From positions 6,978,312 through 7,042,311 of the forward strand of contig NC_092675.1 of NCBI RefSeq assembly GCF_964355755.1: 64,000 nucleotides of DNA, written 5' to 3'. Below are positions 1 through 14,465 of the stretch, in pieces. The stretch comes from Antedon mediterranea (taxonomy: Eukaryota > Echinodermata > Crinoidea > Comatulida > Antedonidae). Numbering within the stretch: the stretch's first letter is position 1; the number at the start of each line of letters is the position of its first letter. The translations under genes were made by a program, and so were the position numbers. The notes below the pieces were generated by a model. It saw nothing but the letters and a program-made list of their open reading frames with translations, had not been told where the DNA came from and did no database searches.

Positions 1-3000
1 GTCAACACATACTGCATTGTTTGAACATGGATTACATGTGCATTCATTTGTTTCTAATTCACAATGGGTGCCATAGAAACCAGACGGGCATGAGCAGGTG
101 TACCCAGCTATACGGTCATTACATGTAGCACCGTTTTGACATGGCTGACTGTTACATTCGATAATATTTTCATTACAAGTAACTCCTACAAAACCTTCTG
201 TGCAATTACATTCAAATGCATTTATCAGATCTAAACATTCAGCTCCATTACGACATGGCTGGTTGGCACATTCGTTGACCTCTGTATCGCACAAAATCCC
301 TTCAAAACCAGCAGGACACAGACATGAGAATGCATCAATACCATCAATACACGTAGCATTGTTCTGGCAAGGTAAATCAGCACATTCATTAATTTCAATT
401 TCACACATATTTCCAAGAAAACCTGCTATGCAATTACATTCGAAACCGTTTAATAAATCAATGCAGGTTCCTAAATTGAAACAAGGAGAACTCTGACACT
501 CGTTAACATCGGTTTCACAGAAGTCTCCAACATATCCTGGTGTACAAATACAGACAAACCGATTGACTTCTTCTGCACAGGTGGCTCCATTCTGACATGG
601 GTTACTCTGACACTCAAGAATCTCCAGTTCACACAATGTGCTATAAAATCCTTGACGGCATTGACATCTGTAACCACGGACTTCATCAACACACGTAGCC
701 CCATTAAAACATGGAACGCTTGTACATTCGTCTACATCTACTTCACAAGTATTTCCTTCAAAACCAGACAAACAGTAACAGTTGTAACCATTTAGTAGGT
801 TTTCACATACACCATCGTTTTTACATGGATCGCTCAAGCATTCATTTATGTCTTGCTGACAGTTATTCTCGCCATAACCAGGAATGCAAAGACATGTGTA
901 ACCATTGACACCATCGATACATGTGCCACCATTTCTGCATGGACTGCTAAAGCATTCATCAATGTCACTTTCACAATGTGAACCGGCATAACCTGGCAGA
1001 CACACACATATATAAGAATTTACATTATCAATACATTGAGCTGAATTAAGACATGGTTGACTTTCACATTCATTTATTTGTATTTGACAATTTACTCCGG
1101 TATAACCATCAGGACAGATGCAAGAATATCTGTTGATTTCATCCACACAAAGGCCATTTACACAAGGATTACTACTGCACTCTTGAACCTGTACTTCACA
1201 GTTACTTCCTGATACACCATCAACACATGTGCAGACATACATATTAATCTGATCTTCACAAATTCCTCCATTCTGGCATGGCTGACTTCCACACTCATCT
1301 ATATTCTGTTCGCATCGTGTTCCTTGGTAACCAGACACACAGTTGCATATATACATGTTTACAAGATCTTCGCAAGTTGCACCATTAACGCAAGGACTAC
1401 TTGAACACTCATTGATATTAGCCTCACACAGTGTACCAGTAAAGCCACCAAGACAGTCACAAGCAAAAGCATTGTTAAGTTCTTGACAGTTTGCTCCATT
1501 TCTGCACGGATTACTACCACACTCTAAAGTCTCAGCTTCACAGTTTGTCCCCAAGAACCCAGTAAGACACTGACATGTATATCCAGCTTGCCGGTCAGTA
1601 CATTGACCTCCATTTTGGCAAGGACCGCTGTTACATTCATCTACTTCTAATGAGCAGGTCACACCTATAAAACCAGGATTACATAAGCAAACAAATTCAC
1701 CAATGGCATTTATACAGGCAGCATCATTTGTACATGGGTTGCTTTGACATTCATTGATGTCAACTTCGCACCTACTGCCCTCATAGCCTAGAACACATTG
1801 GCACAAGTAACCACCCATCTGGTCAAGACAAAAAGCACCATTAATGCAAGGGCTACTGTTACACTCATTGATCTCAAATTCGCAGTTGACTCCTTGATAA
1901 CCTTCTGTACATGAGCAAAAGTATCGGTCGACGTAGTCTTCACATTGTGCATTATTCTGGCATGGATTGCTCCCGCATTCATCAATCTCAATGTCACAGT
2001 TAATGCCAATGAATCCTGGAAAGCAAGTGCAGACATATCTGTTAACTTCCTCAACACATGTCCCTCCATTCTTGCAAGGAGCACTATCACATTCTTTAAC
2101 TTCAAATTCACAAAATGTGCCACCAAAGCCGTTAAGACAATTGCATTGAAATCTATTTACTTGGTCACTGCATATTCCTCCATTTTGACAAGGAGCACTA
2201 GCACACTCATTTACGTTGGTTTCGCAAGATACACCAATAAATCCAGGATCGCAGATACATGTAAACCGGTTGATTTCGTCCAAGCATTCAGCATTGTTTT
2301 GGCAAGGGTTACTAGAGCATTCATTATTCTGAGTTTCACAGTTAGTCCCGGAAAAACCTAGTTGGCAGTTACATCGATAACCTCCTACCAACTCCTGACA
2401 GACAGCATTATTTTGGCATGGACTGCTAGAACATTCCAATATTTCTGTCTGGCAAAATGAGCCAACATATCCAATTGGACAAAGACAAGAAAACTCATTG
2501 ATGCGATCTTGGCATGCTCCACCATTTTGACATGGAAAACTGGCACACTCATTAGTGTTTACTTCACATAGTGTTCCAGTAAATCCAGGTAGACACTCAC
2601 AAAAGTATCCATTCAGTTGATCAAAGCATGTCGCTTGATTAAGACATGGATTGCTGTTGCATTCATCTGTTTCAGCCTGGCACTGCAGACCTTCATATCC
2701 TGGACGGCAAAGACAAAAGAAAGAGTCAACAAGATTGGAGCATATAGCTTCATTCAGACATGGATTACTGGCACATTCATCAATTTCAATGTTGCACTGA
2801 ACTCCTGTGTAACCTCCACGGCATTCACACAAGTATCCGTTAACTTGATCAGCACACACGGAGTTCTGTAGACATGGATTACTTGTGCATTCGTTGATAT
2901 TTACCTCACATGTTACTCCAGAAAAACCAGTCGCACATTGACACGTGTACTGGTTAACAAAATCAAGGCATATGGCACCATTTAAACATGGTGAACTTTC

Positions 3001-3146
3001 GCATTCGTTAATTTGATTTTGACAAAGTTCACCAGTAAAGCCATCAGGGCAGTTACACTGAAAAGCATTCACAAGGTCGGTACAGATTGCTGAAGACTGG
3101 CAGGGACTACTGGCACATTCGTCTATGTTCATTTCACAATTGGTAC
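1..3146 (-). repeat. Single giant exon carrying about 27 tandem EGF repeats
   Basis: Reading the minus strand from the acceptor at 3147-3148 gives one uninterrupted frame to the window edge. It is built of about 114-bp units, each with six cysteines and the C-x4-C-x5-C...C-x-C-x8-C spacing of EGF modules. I count 27 complete starts of the E-C-x3-P-C type and a partial 28th. The repeat near 1150-1200 is shorter by one or two residues between its second and third cysteines. The last repeat (near 20-55) reads NECTCNPC, with an extra cysteine where serine is usual. The long frame has few or no in-frame methionines, so methionine-based ORF calling would miss it. Confidence 0.9.
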
Positions 3147-6100
3147 CTAAGGGTAAAAAATACATGTAATACACACAAAACATTAAATATTACATCCAGC
3201 ACATGTACATAAAATTATATAATCTCAGGGAAGGATAAAAAAACATTTACAGGGCCAAAAATCACCACAAATATTCAGTAATAAAATAATAGAGAAACAA
3301 AATGTTACCGATTAAATTCAGGTTATTAAATTAATTATTAAGTACATTTTTTGAACTTATACTTTAAATTTTAATAAAAATCAAATGGTAATAATAAAAA
3401 TTATAGTAGATTTCACTATCACTTTTGCAGTAAGATGAATTTATTTCACATTTATAAATAACCCTGATGTAAGAAAAGGTGGGAAAAGAGATAGGGTCAG
3501 AGGAGTTAACAAATTTTAAAAATAGTATTACCAAGCAATACCAAAAAAAAAATCCATACAAATGGTAAAATATAAAATGAATTGCACAGTGATTCTTAAG
3601 AATGTACCTTCATAGCCAGGAATACAAAAACATTGATAGGCAAGGGCCAAATCTTGGCATACTCCAAAGTTTTGGCAAGGTTGACTGGAACACTGGTCTC
3701 CATCTACCGTACAATGAGTTCCTGACCATCCCGGTGTACATAAACAACGGTAACCCATTATTTCATTGCTGCATTGACCTGGAAAAAAATCAAAAGGTAT
3801 AACATTTCCTAAAAAAATTTTATCCTTAGTACCACTATTATTTGCAATTATCAAAACCATCTGCATTCAAGCATGAAAATTACACAAACCAATAGTGTTG
3901 CTGCCCACTTACCTGGATATAAAACCAAAATAGGCCTTTTCCCCTCTGAGGTAGATAACAAAATCTTTGAATGATACTCTAAGATAATGAAATTGTCTAT
4001 GTACCATGTCCTCAAATAGGTATTCCATGCATACATCACTGTCCATGAGTGGGGACGATTCCAATATTATGGAGATACATTTAGAATTTGTTGTTTTTGA
4101 GTTTTGTTTTCACTCGGAGCAGAAAGACCTTTATTTATTTATCCAGGTAAGCTAGGCACAAAACTGATTATCTCACCTCCATTTTGACATGGACTACTAA
4201 GACATTCATTGATAAGATCTTCATCACAGATAAAACCCCCGAAACCACTTGGACACACACAAGTATAGGCCTGCACAAGATCTTGGCATGTTCCACCGTA
4301 AAGACATGGGTTAGTAGCACACTGATCACCATCATCTTCACAGATTACACCCGTGAACCCATTACGACAACTGCATTCGTAACCAGTTGATGTATCGTCA
4401 CATACTCCTAAAAGAATTGTTACAAAATTGTTTAGTTGGAATTAGATGTAATATTGAATCTTTTTTGGATACAGCAGAACTCCTCCAAATTCAGGGGCAG
4501 TCTCAAACCTGTGAGAACACGATTCTGTGAAACGAAGGGTAAATATATTTTAGCCCTATATGGCCAATTCCTATTCAAGAGACACCTCTATTAAGAAGAC
4601 TTTGGTCCTATGCAATTTTAAATTATTACTCCGTTTTTGATCATCTGCATCTTAAGCCAATCCTTGCTTTGTTAGAGTTTCTAGTTCACAAAATCTTAAT
4701 CATTACTTATGTTCATTTTCATTTACTTCTGATAGCAGAAAAAATGAAATTTTAATTGTAAATAAAATAGGAGGCCACTTTCGATTTGCAACAAACTAGC
4801 CCCTAGGTGCAAATCTAGCCTCACTATACACATGTTATTATCAAACTAACCTCCATTCAAACAAGGTGCACTGCTACATTCATTTGTCTCAATTTCGCAT
4901 AACTCTCCACTATAACCAGACACACAAACGCATTCAAAGCCACCAATCTGATCAAAACAAGTTCCTCCATTTTGGCAGTTTGTAATGAGACATTCGTTGA
5001 TCTGGACTTCGCAAAATGTACCTACGAAGCCGTTAATGCATGTGCAGGAAAACGCATTGTTTCCATTAACGCATGTGGCACCATTTTCACATGGTGAGCT
5101 AATACATTCATCAATTTCAACTTCACAATGTGTACCTGAAAAAAGACAAGAAATATTTACTTTACTTACTAAAAGATCCACTGATTAGTTTAAAGAATAT
5201 GGCAACTTTAAAAATGACAACTGTGAGGCCACCATTCACTCTATGCTATATCCTTTGACTTTAACTCTCTGTAGAAAAAAATGAATATAAAAATGTTTGT
5301 CCACTAGCAGTTTTTAAAACCTACAGTATAAATATCGAAATACATACCTTGAAAGCCACTAGAGCACTGACAACGGTATCCATTACTCTGGTCAACACAA
5401 GCGCCTCCGTTCTGACAGGGGGCGCTTGAACATTCTTCTTGATCAGTTTCGCAGAGGGTACCGAAGAATCCAGACATACATATGCATGTGTAACCATTTA
5501 AACCATCTTGGCACGTCCCTCCATTTTCACAAGGATTACTAGAACATTCATTGACGTTTACTTGGCACTGAACACCTTTCATAAAATAAATACATGTACA
5601 TTGTAATTTTAGTAGAAATTTTCATGTTAAATTTCAGAAAAAAAGTGTAACACCTATATTGTATACGCAAGTGTTTTATATGGTGGCATTGCCACTGGTT
5701 TAATCATTATTGAAATCCTGGTGATCCTGAGGCAAAATTTGAATCCCTGATATCCAATTAACAGGTTTCTATACGATATCTATAACCTTTGTCATCTAGA
5801 CCACACCACTGTTCTGTAGTTTAATTTCATTTAAAATATTTACTTATAATATTCAACAAAATAAAAAGAAATACAAAAATAAACCAATATTACTACGTAC
5901 TACAGTCAAACTACGAAACTACCGTATATGATCAAGTGTAATCCCATCCTAGAGTTGTATCGTACCAACACCCCATCAGTTTCCCCACCCTGAACTACCT
6001 ACTTTAGGATTAAATATAAATTGAGAAAGAATAGTGAAGGTAAATGCATTGTTAATGTAATCTTCAGTATAATCCCATCCCCTAATCTTTGGTAAATTTC

Positions 6101-9100
6101 ATAACCAGGTTCATGGGACTATGGACAGACCTATAGGAAAAGGTCCATGCTGGGACTATACTTAGTCATATACAGTTTGTATTCCTAGTGAAAGGTGCAA
6201 GAGACAAAACATTGTTACTTACCAGTTAAAACGTGAAATAGAAGAGAAAGAAGCATATATATACCACCACCAGAGTAGAAATAAACAGTCTACAATGCAT
6301 TGTACTATCACCACCAGAAGAGAATACCACAGAAAGTTTACAAAGTAAAAACAATTATTAAACATACTGATGAGGCATAAGTTCACTATAAAAGTAAACA
6401 TGGTAGGTAGTTGTGTACTGTACACCACCATGTTTACCTTTATTGCCTTTAATTATTTTTTAAAACTTTTTTTGGTCTTTGTGAGAGATGACAATGTTCA
6501 GTAGTGAGGGTACAGAAACAGCTGGGAGGTCTGGTTTACAGGAGCCAAACTTTCCTGAAGTAAGTGTTTTAACTGAACTTATGCCTCAAACAGTATACTG
6601 TAGATGTGCTGTGTGTTTAACAAGGTAATAAGGCATATGATTGGCGTATCCTAGATTTGTACAGTAAAAATAGGTGTGCTTGCTAATATTAGGTGGAAAT
6701 GTATCCACCATGAAATTTATACTTTTTTTTTAAATGCTTATTTGATACAAATAGGTATCAAACCTGCAATATCTGCTTTGTACTGTATCAGAACATTTGA
6801 ATAAATATTTTTTTGGAAGCTGCACTCTTTGGATATGCCAATGCATAACAACAAATGCAAATTATCTAATTTGGAAAATAAGTATGGAGATCAGTACAAG
6901 CACAATATCTACATCATTTTACAAGATTAGAGAGTTTTATCTTTCTGTAATTAATTTTGGTTTCAAAACATTATGAAGTATGAATTTTAAAATTGTCCAA
7001 GAAATTTGTAAATTAAAATTGATAAAAATAAGTCACTTTAATATACATTTAAAGCTTCATAAACTAAAGAATACGAAATGATTACATTTGCATAAGAAAA
7101 TGTAAATTAATCATATAATAATTTTCATGCAAAAAATTGGTGAATTATTATTGCATAATTATTATACAAACATGAAAAGAAAGCTGATGATTGGTTGAAT
7201 AAAAGCAGTACCAAACACAAGCAAAGCATGAGTGATATGTAGTGCAATAACAATGTGCAGATGGATTGTACAGTAAGACTATAGACCAATAGAGTGTGAT
7301 TTTGACTGTAAATCTACCACACTGGTTAACATGATTGTGGAGTGTTACTCTTTTATTAAATACTTTGCAGGGAATAATTTTTCCAGTGTAGCAGAGCAAA
7401 TGGCTATACAGAACTACCTGTACCTTACTGCTACTGTACACTGTTATACATTTATAAAAACAAAAGCAGCTTGATTAATATCAATATTGCTACACAAACT
7501 TTTAAAATGAAAGTTGTTCCTGTATTGTTTTACCTGTAAATCCTGGGATACAGTTGCATTGATAGGCGTTGATACGATCTATACATGTACTAAAAGTACT
7601 GCAAGGGTTACTGGCACACTCATCGAATTCACTCTCACAGTTAGCTCCTGTAAATGTGATTTTATTAATTAATTTTTATTCAATTTAATCGATTTAAAGT
7701 ATTTAATGACAAAGTAAAAGATGATAATCTGTCATGATTATGGTAGGTCTACCTGTAGCTGCGACAAAACAAGCCACAGTACTGTAATCTGTTGAGAAGA
7801 GTAGGGTGTCACCCCGGTCAATGTACTGTACTCATGCACACACATGTTATGGACAGAAGAGAGTGCTTTGATCGGAGCACCTACATGATGGGACTAAACA
7901 CACATGTAGTTGAAAAGTAACTTTTAATAATGTCATAAACAGCAATAATATCGTTGGAATGGTGCCTCAAATATTGTTATCATGTTTTTAATAGCAGGAA
8001 AGAGAGAAATTTATACACACACTCTTTCCTGGTACAGGAATGTTGAGAATGTAATACCATTGTCCCCTTAAATTATAACACTAACCTTCATATCCAGAAA
8101 GACAAAAACAAGAATATGAAACTCCTTCTGGTATACAAAAACCTCCATTCTGGCAAGGAAGGGACAAACAGACATCAAGAGGTTCCTCAGTTGTAGGTTG
8201 TGGGGGGTTAGTCACTGGTATAGGTGTGGGTGAAAGCATGGTAGGTGGCTGTGTGGCAAGCTCAGTGCAAACCTGCCCAGAAAAACCTGGAGGACAAGCA
8301 CAAGTAAAATAGGCCAAAATGGTATCGTCGCGGGGAAATGCTGTGCAAATTCCTCCATTTTGGCAAGGACTATCATCACAGGCAGTCACTGTAAATAAAA
8401 AGATAAAAGTTATTGGTTACAAATCATAAGCATTGTCTCCATCTCCAAAATACTTTTTCAAACCTTTATTATAAGGTAAGTGTATTATTTTATTATAGCA
8501 TCTCAATCAGCTATGGAATGGTATACCGTGTATCCTATGAAACTTGTAATTATGTTGGGTTAAGGCCCATTTACAGATATCTATCTATTTATCGTCAATC
8601 GTTATCGTCCTATGGGTCTTAAGGTGGGTGAAAAATATCCACCATTGAAGTCTTCAATCCAGCTCAAAACTTACTTCCACCACCATTACACCCTTGTAAC
8701 CAAGACAACAAATAGTTTCCCCACTACTGTAGGTCTTAACTTTTTCCCCAACCATTACACTTCTCTACAGTAGCTATACCAGAATTCCAGAATGTTGTAT
8801 AGCCTGCACTAATGTGACTTTGTATTATTGCGTCTTAAATGTCTATTGTATTACCTCCTTCTTGACAATTAGCTGGAGATTCATCTGATCCATCTTCACA
8901 ATCAATAAATACATCACAAATCCACCTTGAGGAAATACATTCTGTGCCATCCGCACATTCTGTCAATGACACAGTTCCTGATCCGGCACATTGTCCTATA
9001 AATTAAAACTCACAATGTTACTTGTCTCAAAAACATTCATTAAATTTACGAAAATCATTAAATAAATCCCAATAAACAAAACATAAAAACTAATTGTATA

Positions 9101-12100
9101 GTCATGAATGTATTTGTAAAGATGTAAATCTGCCTAAAATTGGTTGTACTGTAGTCATACAGGAATAGCCTGTATCTTAAATAAAAATAGTAGCAATTCT
9201 GTTTATCCACATTATCAAAGTAAAATAATCCTCTGGGCACTTCCAAAGAGTAGGAATCTATTATTCAGCATAAAATATAAAACAATGAGCTGAAAGACTA
9301 TGTGACTATTCACCCACAAACTAGTCTGGGTTCCAGACGGAGTTTTGTCTTAATATTAGTAAAAAGATAAATATTTTGGCACATATGGCGTTTCATACGT
9401 ATACTACTTGATTTTGGATACTCCGTCTGGGGAAACACGCACAAGTCACGTGGTTTGACACCAAGAATTCTTGGTGCATACGATTATCCGGTTGACTAGT
9501 TTCAGCTGCATGCGATTGGCTACTCACTCGTACACCGTTTTAATATTCATATTTCAGAATTTCAAAGACTCAACAACTAAGATGATGCGCATGCGCTATG
9601 TTACGTTTAGACAATGTGTACTTGGGTACATTTATGAAAGTTTCTGAAGGCCAGAAATTATTTTATATGCCTAGTAGATTTTTCCCAAGAACATGAAAAC
9701 TCGTCTTGATATGATAGGCTAGCTTCTCCGCAAATCAAACATTGAATGGATCATTATTACGCGGAGATAATTTTGATTTCCCACCCAGACCCTGTCCTGT
9801 TCTGTGTGGTGTGGTGTAGCCCTGTTGTGTGCCGGTGGTATGTAGGCCTACTTATTGGCGTTTTATTTGGCAGGTCATACGTGCGAGTTGAGTAGGACCT
9901 ACGAAAGAGGCCTAGGCCAAGGACTAAACAATTAATAAACAAAACAACTTGGCATATACGATTTAGTATATTTCAACAGTCTCGATCGTACATTCAGCAC
10001 TGTCACGTCCGTACTCGATCTTTTTCATTTTGAAACAAAATGATCATTGGTTGATTCGAAATCCATATTTACATACCGCCCGCCCAATATAGCCAAATAC
10101 GGTATGATAAACTACGTCATTCTTATCGGATGTTTGCGGTCTGCAAATCGATTTCTATACGTGTTTCACAAGTCTGTATTTTCAGACAAAAATCGCGGTC
10201 GAAATAAACACAAATAAATAAAAAAAAAGATAATACAGACTTGGGGCAAGTCTACCCACAAACCTGCTGTACACCACATTTTAACAAGTGTACATTAAAA
10301 AGAATCGTTTTGTTAAAAATGTCATTTTATTGAAAGAATGGATACTTGAGTACTATTAAAAAATGTCCCCTTTAATAAAAAAAAAATTGTCCCTTGATTA
10401 AAAAAAAATGTCACTTTAAATTGAAAAAATGTCACTTTAAATTGAAAAAATGTTACTTGATTGAAAGAATGTCCCTTTTAATGAAAAAAATGTCTACTTG
10501 ATGGAAAAAATGTCTCTTAATGCTGAAAAAATGTTAAAATTTTCCCTTTAATGAAAAAATGTCACTTGCTTGAAAAAAATGTCACTTTTAATTGAAAAAA
10601 ATGTCCCTTTTTATTCAGTTTTCATTAGCAACTAGACATAGATTGTAACAGCAGATGTTTGAATCAGTTTAGATTCCATACTAGTTATTAACTCTTCCAT
10701 AAAATGACAAAAAATAATCCGCTGATGAGTTCATTGTAAACTTGCAATTGTTATTGATTTCACAATAGATTAACTTGATAAAATGTCATTTAGTAAAACC
10801 ATAGACCAAAGAAACAAATTGGTATTGCATGAAATACAAAATTAGCAAAGTGAAAAATGGATACAGCAATTCATTCATTTCCTTTATATAATAGCACATC
10901 AATATTATTTTTTGTCTTGTGTGAGTTCATCTCACGTTTATTTAAATTCTCATTGGTGAATATATTATACATATACAGTAAGTACATTTGTGACAATTAA
11001 AAGTAAGTGTTTAAAGTAGTTAAAATACAGGTATATTTACATAATAAGATGCTTGAATTCAGTATAAACCATATTTGTTTTCATTTAAAATTTTAGATAC
11101 GATGTTAATTAAAATGTAAAAATGAAAAATGGCGGTAAAATACATGATTATAATTTTCTTGTTAAACTATGATCTTATTTGTGTTCGGGTAGAGAGGCTA
11201 TAAACTCAGGGGAGGAAAATGTAGTATCCTCCCTTTTCACCAAGATAAAAAGGATGAAATGAAAAAAGAGGAATGCAAAAGTTTGAAAGTTAGATATTTA
11301 GAATGATAGCATACAATGATATATTTAATGAAAACCGCACATCAATATTATTACAGTATATACAAAACAAAAAGAGAACAAATTTCACCATGACATTAAC
11401 AATTTAGCATCTTCCACAAAAAACAACCAAAAATATCAATTTGCACACATGCTGATGCAGTATGACATTACAGTTGTTCTAAACAGGTTAAAATGCAATA
11501 ATATGCAAATCACATCATTATTACTGTAATGCACTGCATCAGGGTGTCAGGTAAATAAAACCACATAAACTGGGGAAAACCTTGATAATTATTAATATCC
11601 AAGATTTTTTGTCAATTGTTGTGTCAGCATTATAATATTTCTCAAGCTGTTTATATTAATTTTTTTTTTGTCAGTGTATAAGGTTTATAATATATGATTT
11701 ACTAAAATATGATTTTAAAATGTTCTAGAATTGTTAAAACTGTAAAATGATTGGAATCAGCAATGAATCCCTAAAAACGGTAAATAAAATTCGTCAGATA
11801 CCGATCATCCCCTAAATAAACCTTTGAAGAAAAGCCAACTGGTAGATTCATTGATCACTCTAAATCAAAACACTAAACAAATTAATTGTTTATAATTTGA
11901 TTCGTGTATTTCAAATAGTAAGTTTGAAAAGATCTCTTTAGAATCACTGGATTTTAATTTTTTTTTTTTGCCTTGTGCATGTCAAATTAAACCAATCATA
12001 AATCATATTAAATCATAGAATAGTAAACCTACTACAAGGTACAAGTTCTACTACAAGTACCTGTACAAGGGGAGGGAATGCTTGCCTTGAATTTGACAAA

Positions 12101-14465
12101 TACAAAACATAATTTCTTATTACAGTACATCCTGACATACTGGTATTATGTTCTTAAGGGAGCAAAAATGTTGTTAATCTTTATTTTAGTTCCTTGTGGT
12201 GTTGTGCAAGTGTTGAACCCCCTGTCAATGCATGTCGCCCTTCTGTCTGAGAAATTCTGGCACCACCACCTTGTACTACTGTAGATCATATGATGTGAAT
12301 ATCTCATATTTGACATTTCCATAGCAACATGTTCAAACAAAATATTACACTTGCCATTCTTTTAAATATAATTTCACTCTTTATAAATATTTTCGATATT
12401 TGATAGCATCAAACAACAAACATTTGGATGAGTTTCAGTGTTATTTTTCACTTTTCCTTGACATATAAATTAACAACATAAATTTCATTAATTCATTTCA
12501 GTACAATGAAGAAGCTGTAAAGGTTTCTGGTTTTTGATGTGAAGTAAATCTCATAATTAACATAATTGGGGGAAAAAAAAAAAATTAAATGCTAAAATTG
12601 TTAATTGTTGTGACACTACTGTACAGCAAATCTTCCCATTAGGCCTAATGATGAACAATTAAAAAGATTAATCATAATAACTGTCATATAAATTATAAAT
12701 AATTTCATTATTTTATGCAATCCTCAAAATTCACAACTAGCAATGGCTGGTAGTGGTGTAGATTGCTAGATGAAAATGCTAACGTTTGCAGATTGTAAAG
12801 TTGGACAAATCTATTACTTTTTTTAGTATTATAGAAAAGGTACTTGAGACTTGTCTGCCAATTTCTGTAAATATGTAAATGCCATTACTATTGAGTATTA
12901 CTGTAATTATTAGATTATTATTATTTTATAAGAAAAAAGAAAGGAACTAAATTTCCTTGCCTGTTAGTTTGGTTGTTCGTTTCTCTATTTAAATTATTTA
13001 AAACATTGTATCATTTAAATGACTTTTTAACAACAATTTAACCACTACAATTATCTTTTTCATATTATACAGTACATGTTTGGTAAACAACTAAATACTA
13101 TTAAAGATGTATTGTCCCCCAAAAATATGACAAATAAAATTTAATAAAATCAGATTTTGAATAGGAAATTTCACAGTTTTAATAAAGTTATTCACTTCTG
13201 TAGAAAAAAAAATCATCAAAAATAAATATTTCACTTATAAAAAGACAAAAGAAATGGTTAATTTCAACCAAAAACCATTGTCTTCCAGACAATTTAGGTA
13301 TATTTTGCTTTAAATTACATTTTTTTGGGGGAAAATGTTTTCTTTTTGATAAAGTTTTTGGTCAAAGTGAATCACTATTATGTAATATTAAAATGGAATA
13401 TTTACCAAAAAAAAATTAAAAAATTATTTTTTTAGGGGGACAATACATCTTTAAATAAAATATGAAATGGTTAAATCAACTCAAAATTATGGCATATAAT
13501 AATGTTCATTTGCATTATTAACATTTAATAAACATTTAAACAAGGAAACAACAGCTTGCTTTTTACACAAGATATGACTTTGTTTATAGAGGGATACTCC
13601 CTGTGATGACTGGTGAGTAATACCTAACAATCAATAATACAGTTTGAAGTAAACTCATTCATATTAGAATAACAATAGAGATATCACACAATGACCATGT
13701 GTATAGAATATTACACAAAAAATGGCAAGACATAGAGTTTTTAATTACTGAATTACTGACTTAATTAAGCCCACCCATATTGAACCTGACATTGTGTCAG
13801 GTAAGAGGGGTGGTGCTCAACGATGAGTAATTTTTTATTTAATACTTTTTTAGCACATTTCTACAATTTCTCTTTTCTTATATATAATATTTCTAATCGT
13901 ACTCACCTCAATACAGTACCTGATAAAAAAACGACAATTCTGCACATTTTTTTTAGTACATTGATTTGCAAGTATCAAGTGCAAAGTTGAAAATTCATAA
14001 TTTGCCATTTTATTTGATTTTTTATTTCAAATTAATATTTATATGTAGGGCCTAGGTCTAATTGATTAAAAAAATATAATATACTAAATAAAGTACAGTA
14101 TTTGAAAACGATCATTTCGGAAGAAAAGCAAAAATTATACATTTTTGAAAGTTGAAAATGGAGCAAATTCTAATCTAAAACACTTTTCTCGGGATTTGGT
14201 TTTATCCTTTTTTTTCTGCACATGATATTAAAATTACTCTACTATTTATTAATATTATTACTTTTCTAGTAGTAGTAGTAGTAATTTGGGTCGCCTACAT
14301 TTTATTTTAATGTACATTACATATAGTTGGAATTACCATTACCAAAAATGTAAACTTACCGGATACTAGGCAATACCCTTGAGAACATAGCACAAAAACA
14401 AATAACGCATTTAACTTTGAAACCACCGGTTTACGTTCCCAAGGCAAAGGACGCCGACTTAGCAT
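1..14465 (-). CDS. Secreted LDLa plus multi-EGF protein (fibropellin/Notch-like), 5' part
   Basis: Extracellular modular protein, truncated by the left edge. Coding exons in transcript order: 14465-14360, 8995-8855, 8388-8086, 7647-7534, 5575-5348, 5135-4851, 4407-4177, 3778-3608, 3146-1. Every junction is phase 1 and every internal exon is a multiple of 3. The first exon encodes a 35-residue start with a hydrophobic run ([15 protein letters not shown]) read as a signal peptide. The second is one LDL-receptor class A module (WICD...DCEDGSDE). The third holds two EGFs around a Pro/Thr-rich linker. The rest are EGFs, many calcium-binding (D/N-E-C start), about 39 in total. The donor after the first exon is GTAAGT, and its phase fits the LDLa exon; the 5.4-kb first intron makes that join an inference. 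The family is clear, but the exact ortholog is not, because the C-terminus lies outside. A role in matrix or cell-surface adhesion is inferred from the modules. Confidence 0.85.
8855..8995 (-). other. LDL-receptor class A domain exon
   Basis: 141-bp exon with acceptor TATAG and donor GTAAT. It encodes six cysteines with the LDLa signature: a WICD motif followed by DCEDGSDE and NC, the acidic residues that bind calcium in this family. It follows directly after the signal-peptide exon in the inferred transcript. Confidence 0.85.
10314..10612. repeat. Minisatellite, 20-25 bp unit
   Basis: About a dozen degenerate copies of a unit close to GAAAAAATGTCACTTTAAT, with length drift between copies. 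It lies in the first intron of the EGF gene. Confidence 0.8.
13101..13454. mobile_element. MITE, TIR TTAAAGATGTATTGTCCCCC
   Basis: A 20-bp end at 13101-13120 is repeated in inverted orientation at 13435-13454, enclosing about 355 bp of AT-rich non-coding DNA. Degenerate single ends reading AAAGGTATATAGTCCCCC occur near 24959. The class is uncertain; the ends resemble TA-flanked mariner-type non-autonomous elements. Confidence 0.75.

Larger units (their letters stand above)
8996..14359. other. First intron of the EGF gene (repeat-bearing, no gene seen)
   Basis: 5.4 kb of AT-rich sequence. It contains an imperfect short-period minisatellite (10314-10612), a MITE with TTAAAGATGTATTG ends (13101-13454), a possible small inverted-repeat element whose ends share CCAGACGGAGT (about 9332-9437), and a (GTA)n run near 14270. 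No conserved coding exon was recognised here on either strand. Confidence 0.6.

Noticed and set aside
231-704. Short minus-strand ORFs with Met starts inside the EGF exon
   Set aside because: They are in the wrong frame; the true frame is the long cysteine-rich one with regular EGF spacing.
1945-2361. 138-codon plus-strand ORF over the EGF array
   Set aside because: An antisense shadow of the repetitive EGF exon; its composition repeats with the 114-bp period of the real frame.
1-3146. Regular 114-bp periodicity as a CRISPR array or satellite
   Set aside because: The units are diverged at DNA level but conserved as EGF protein modules, with an open frame throughout.
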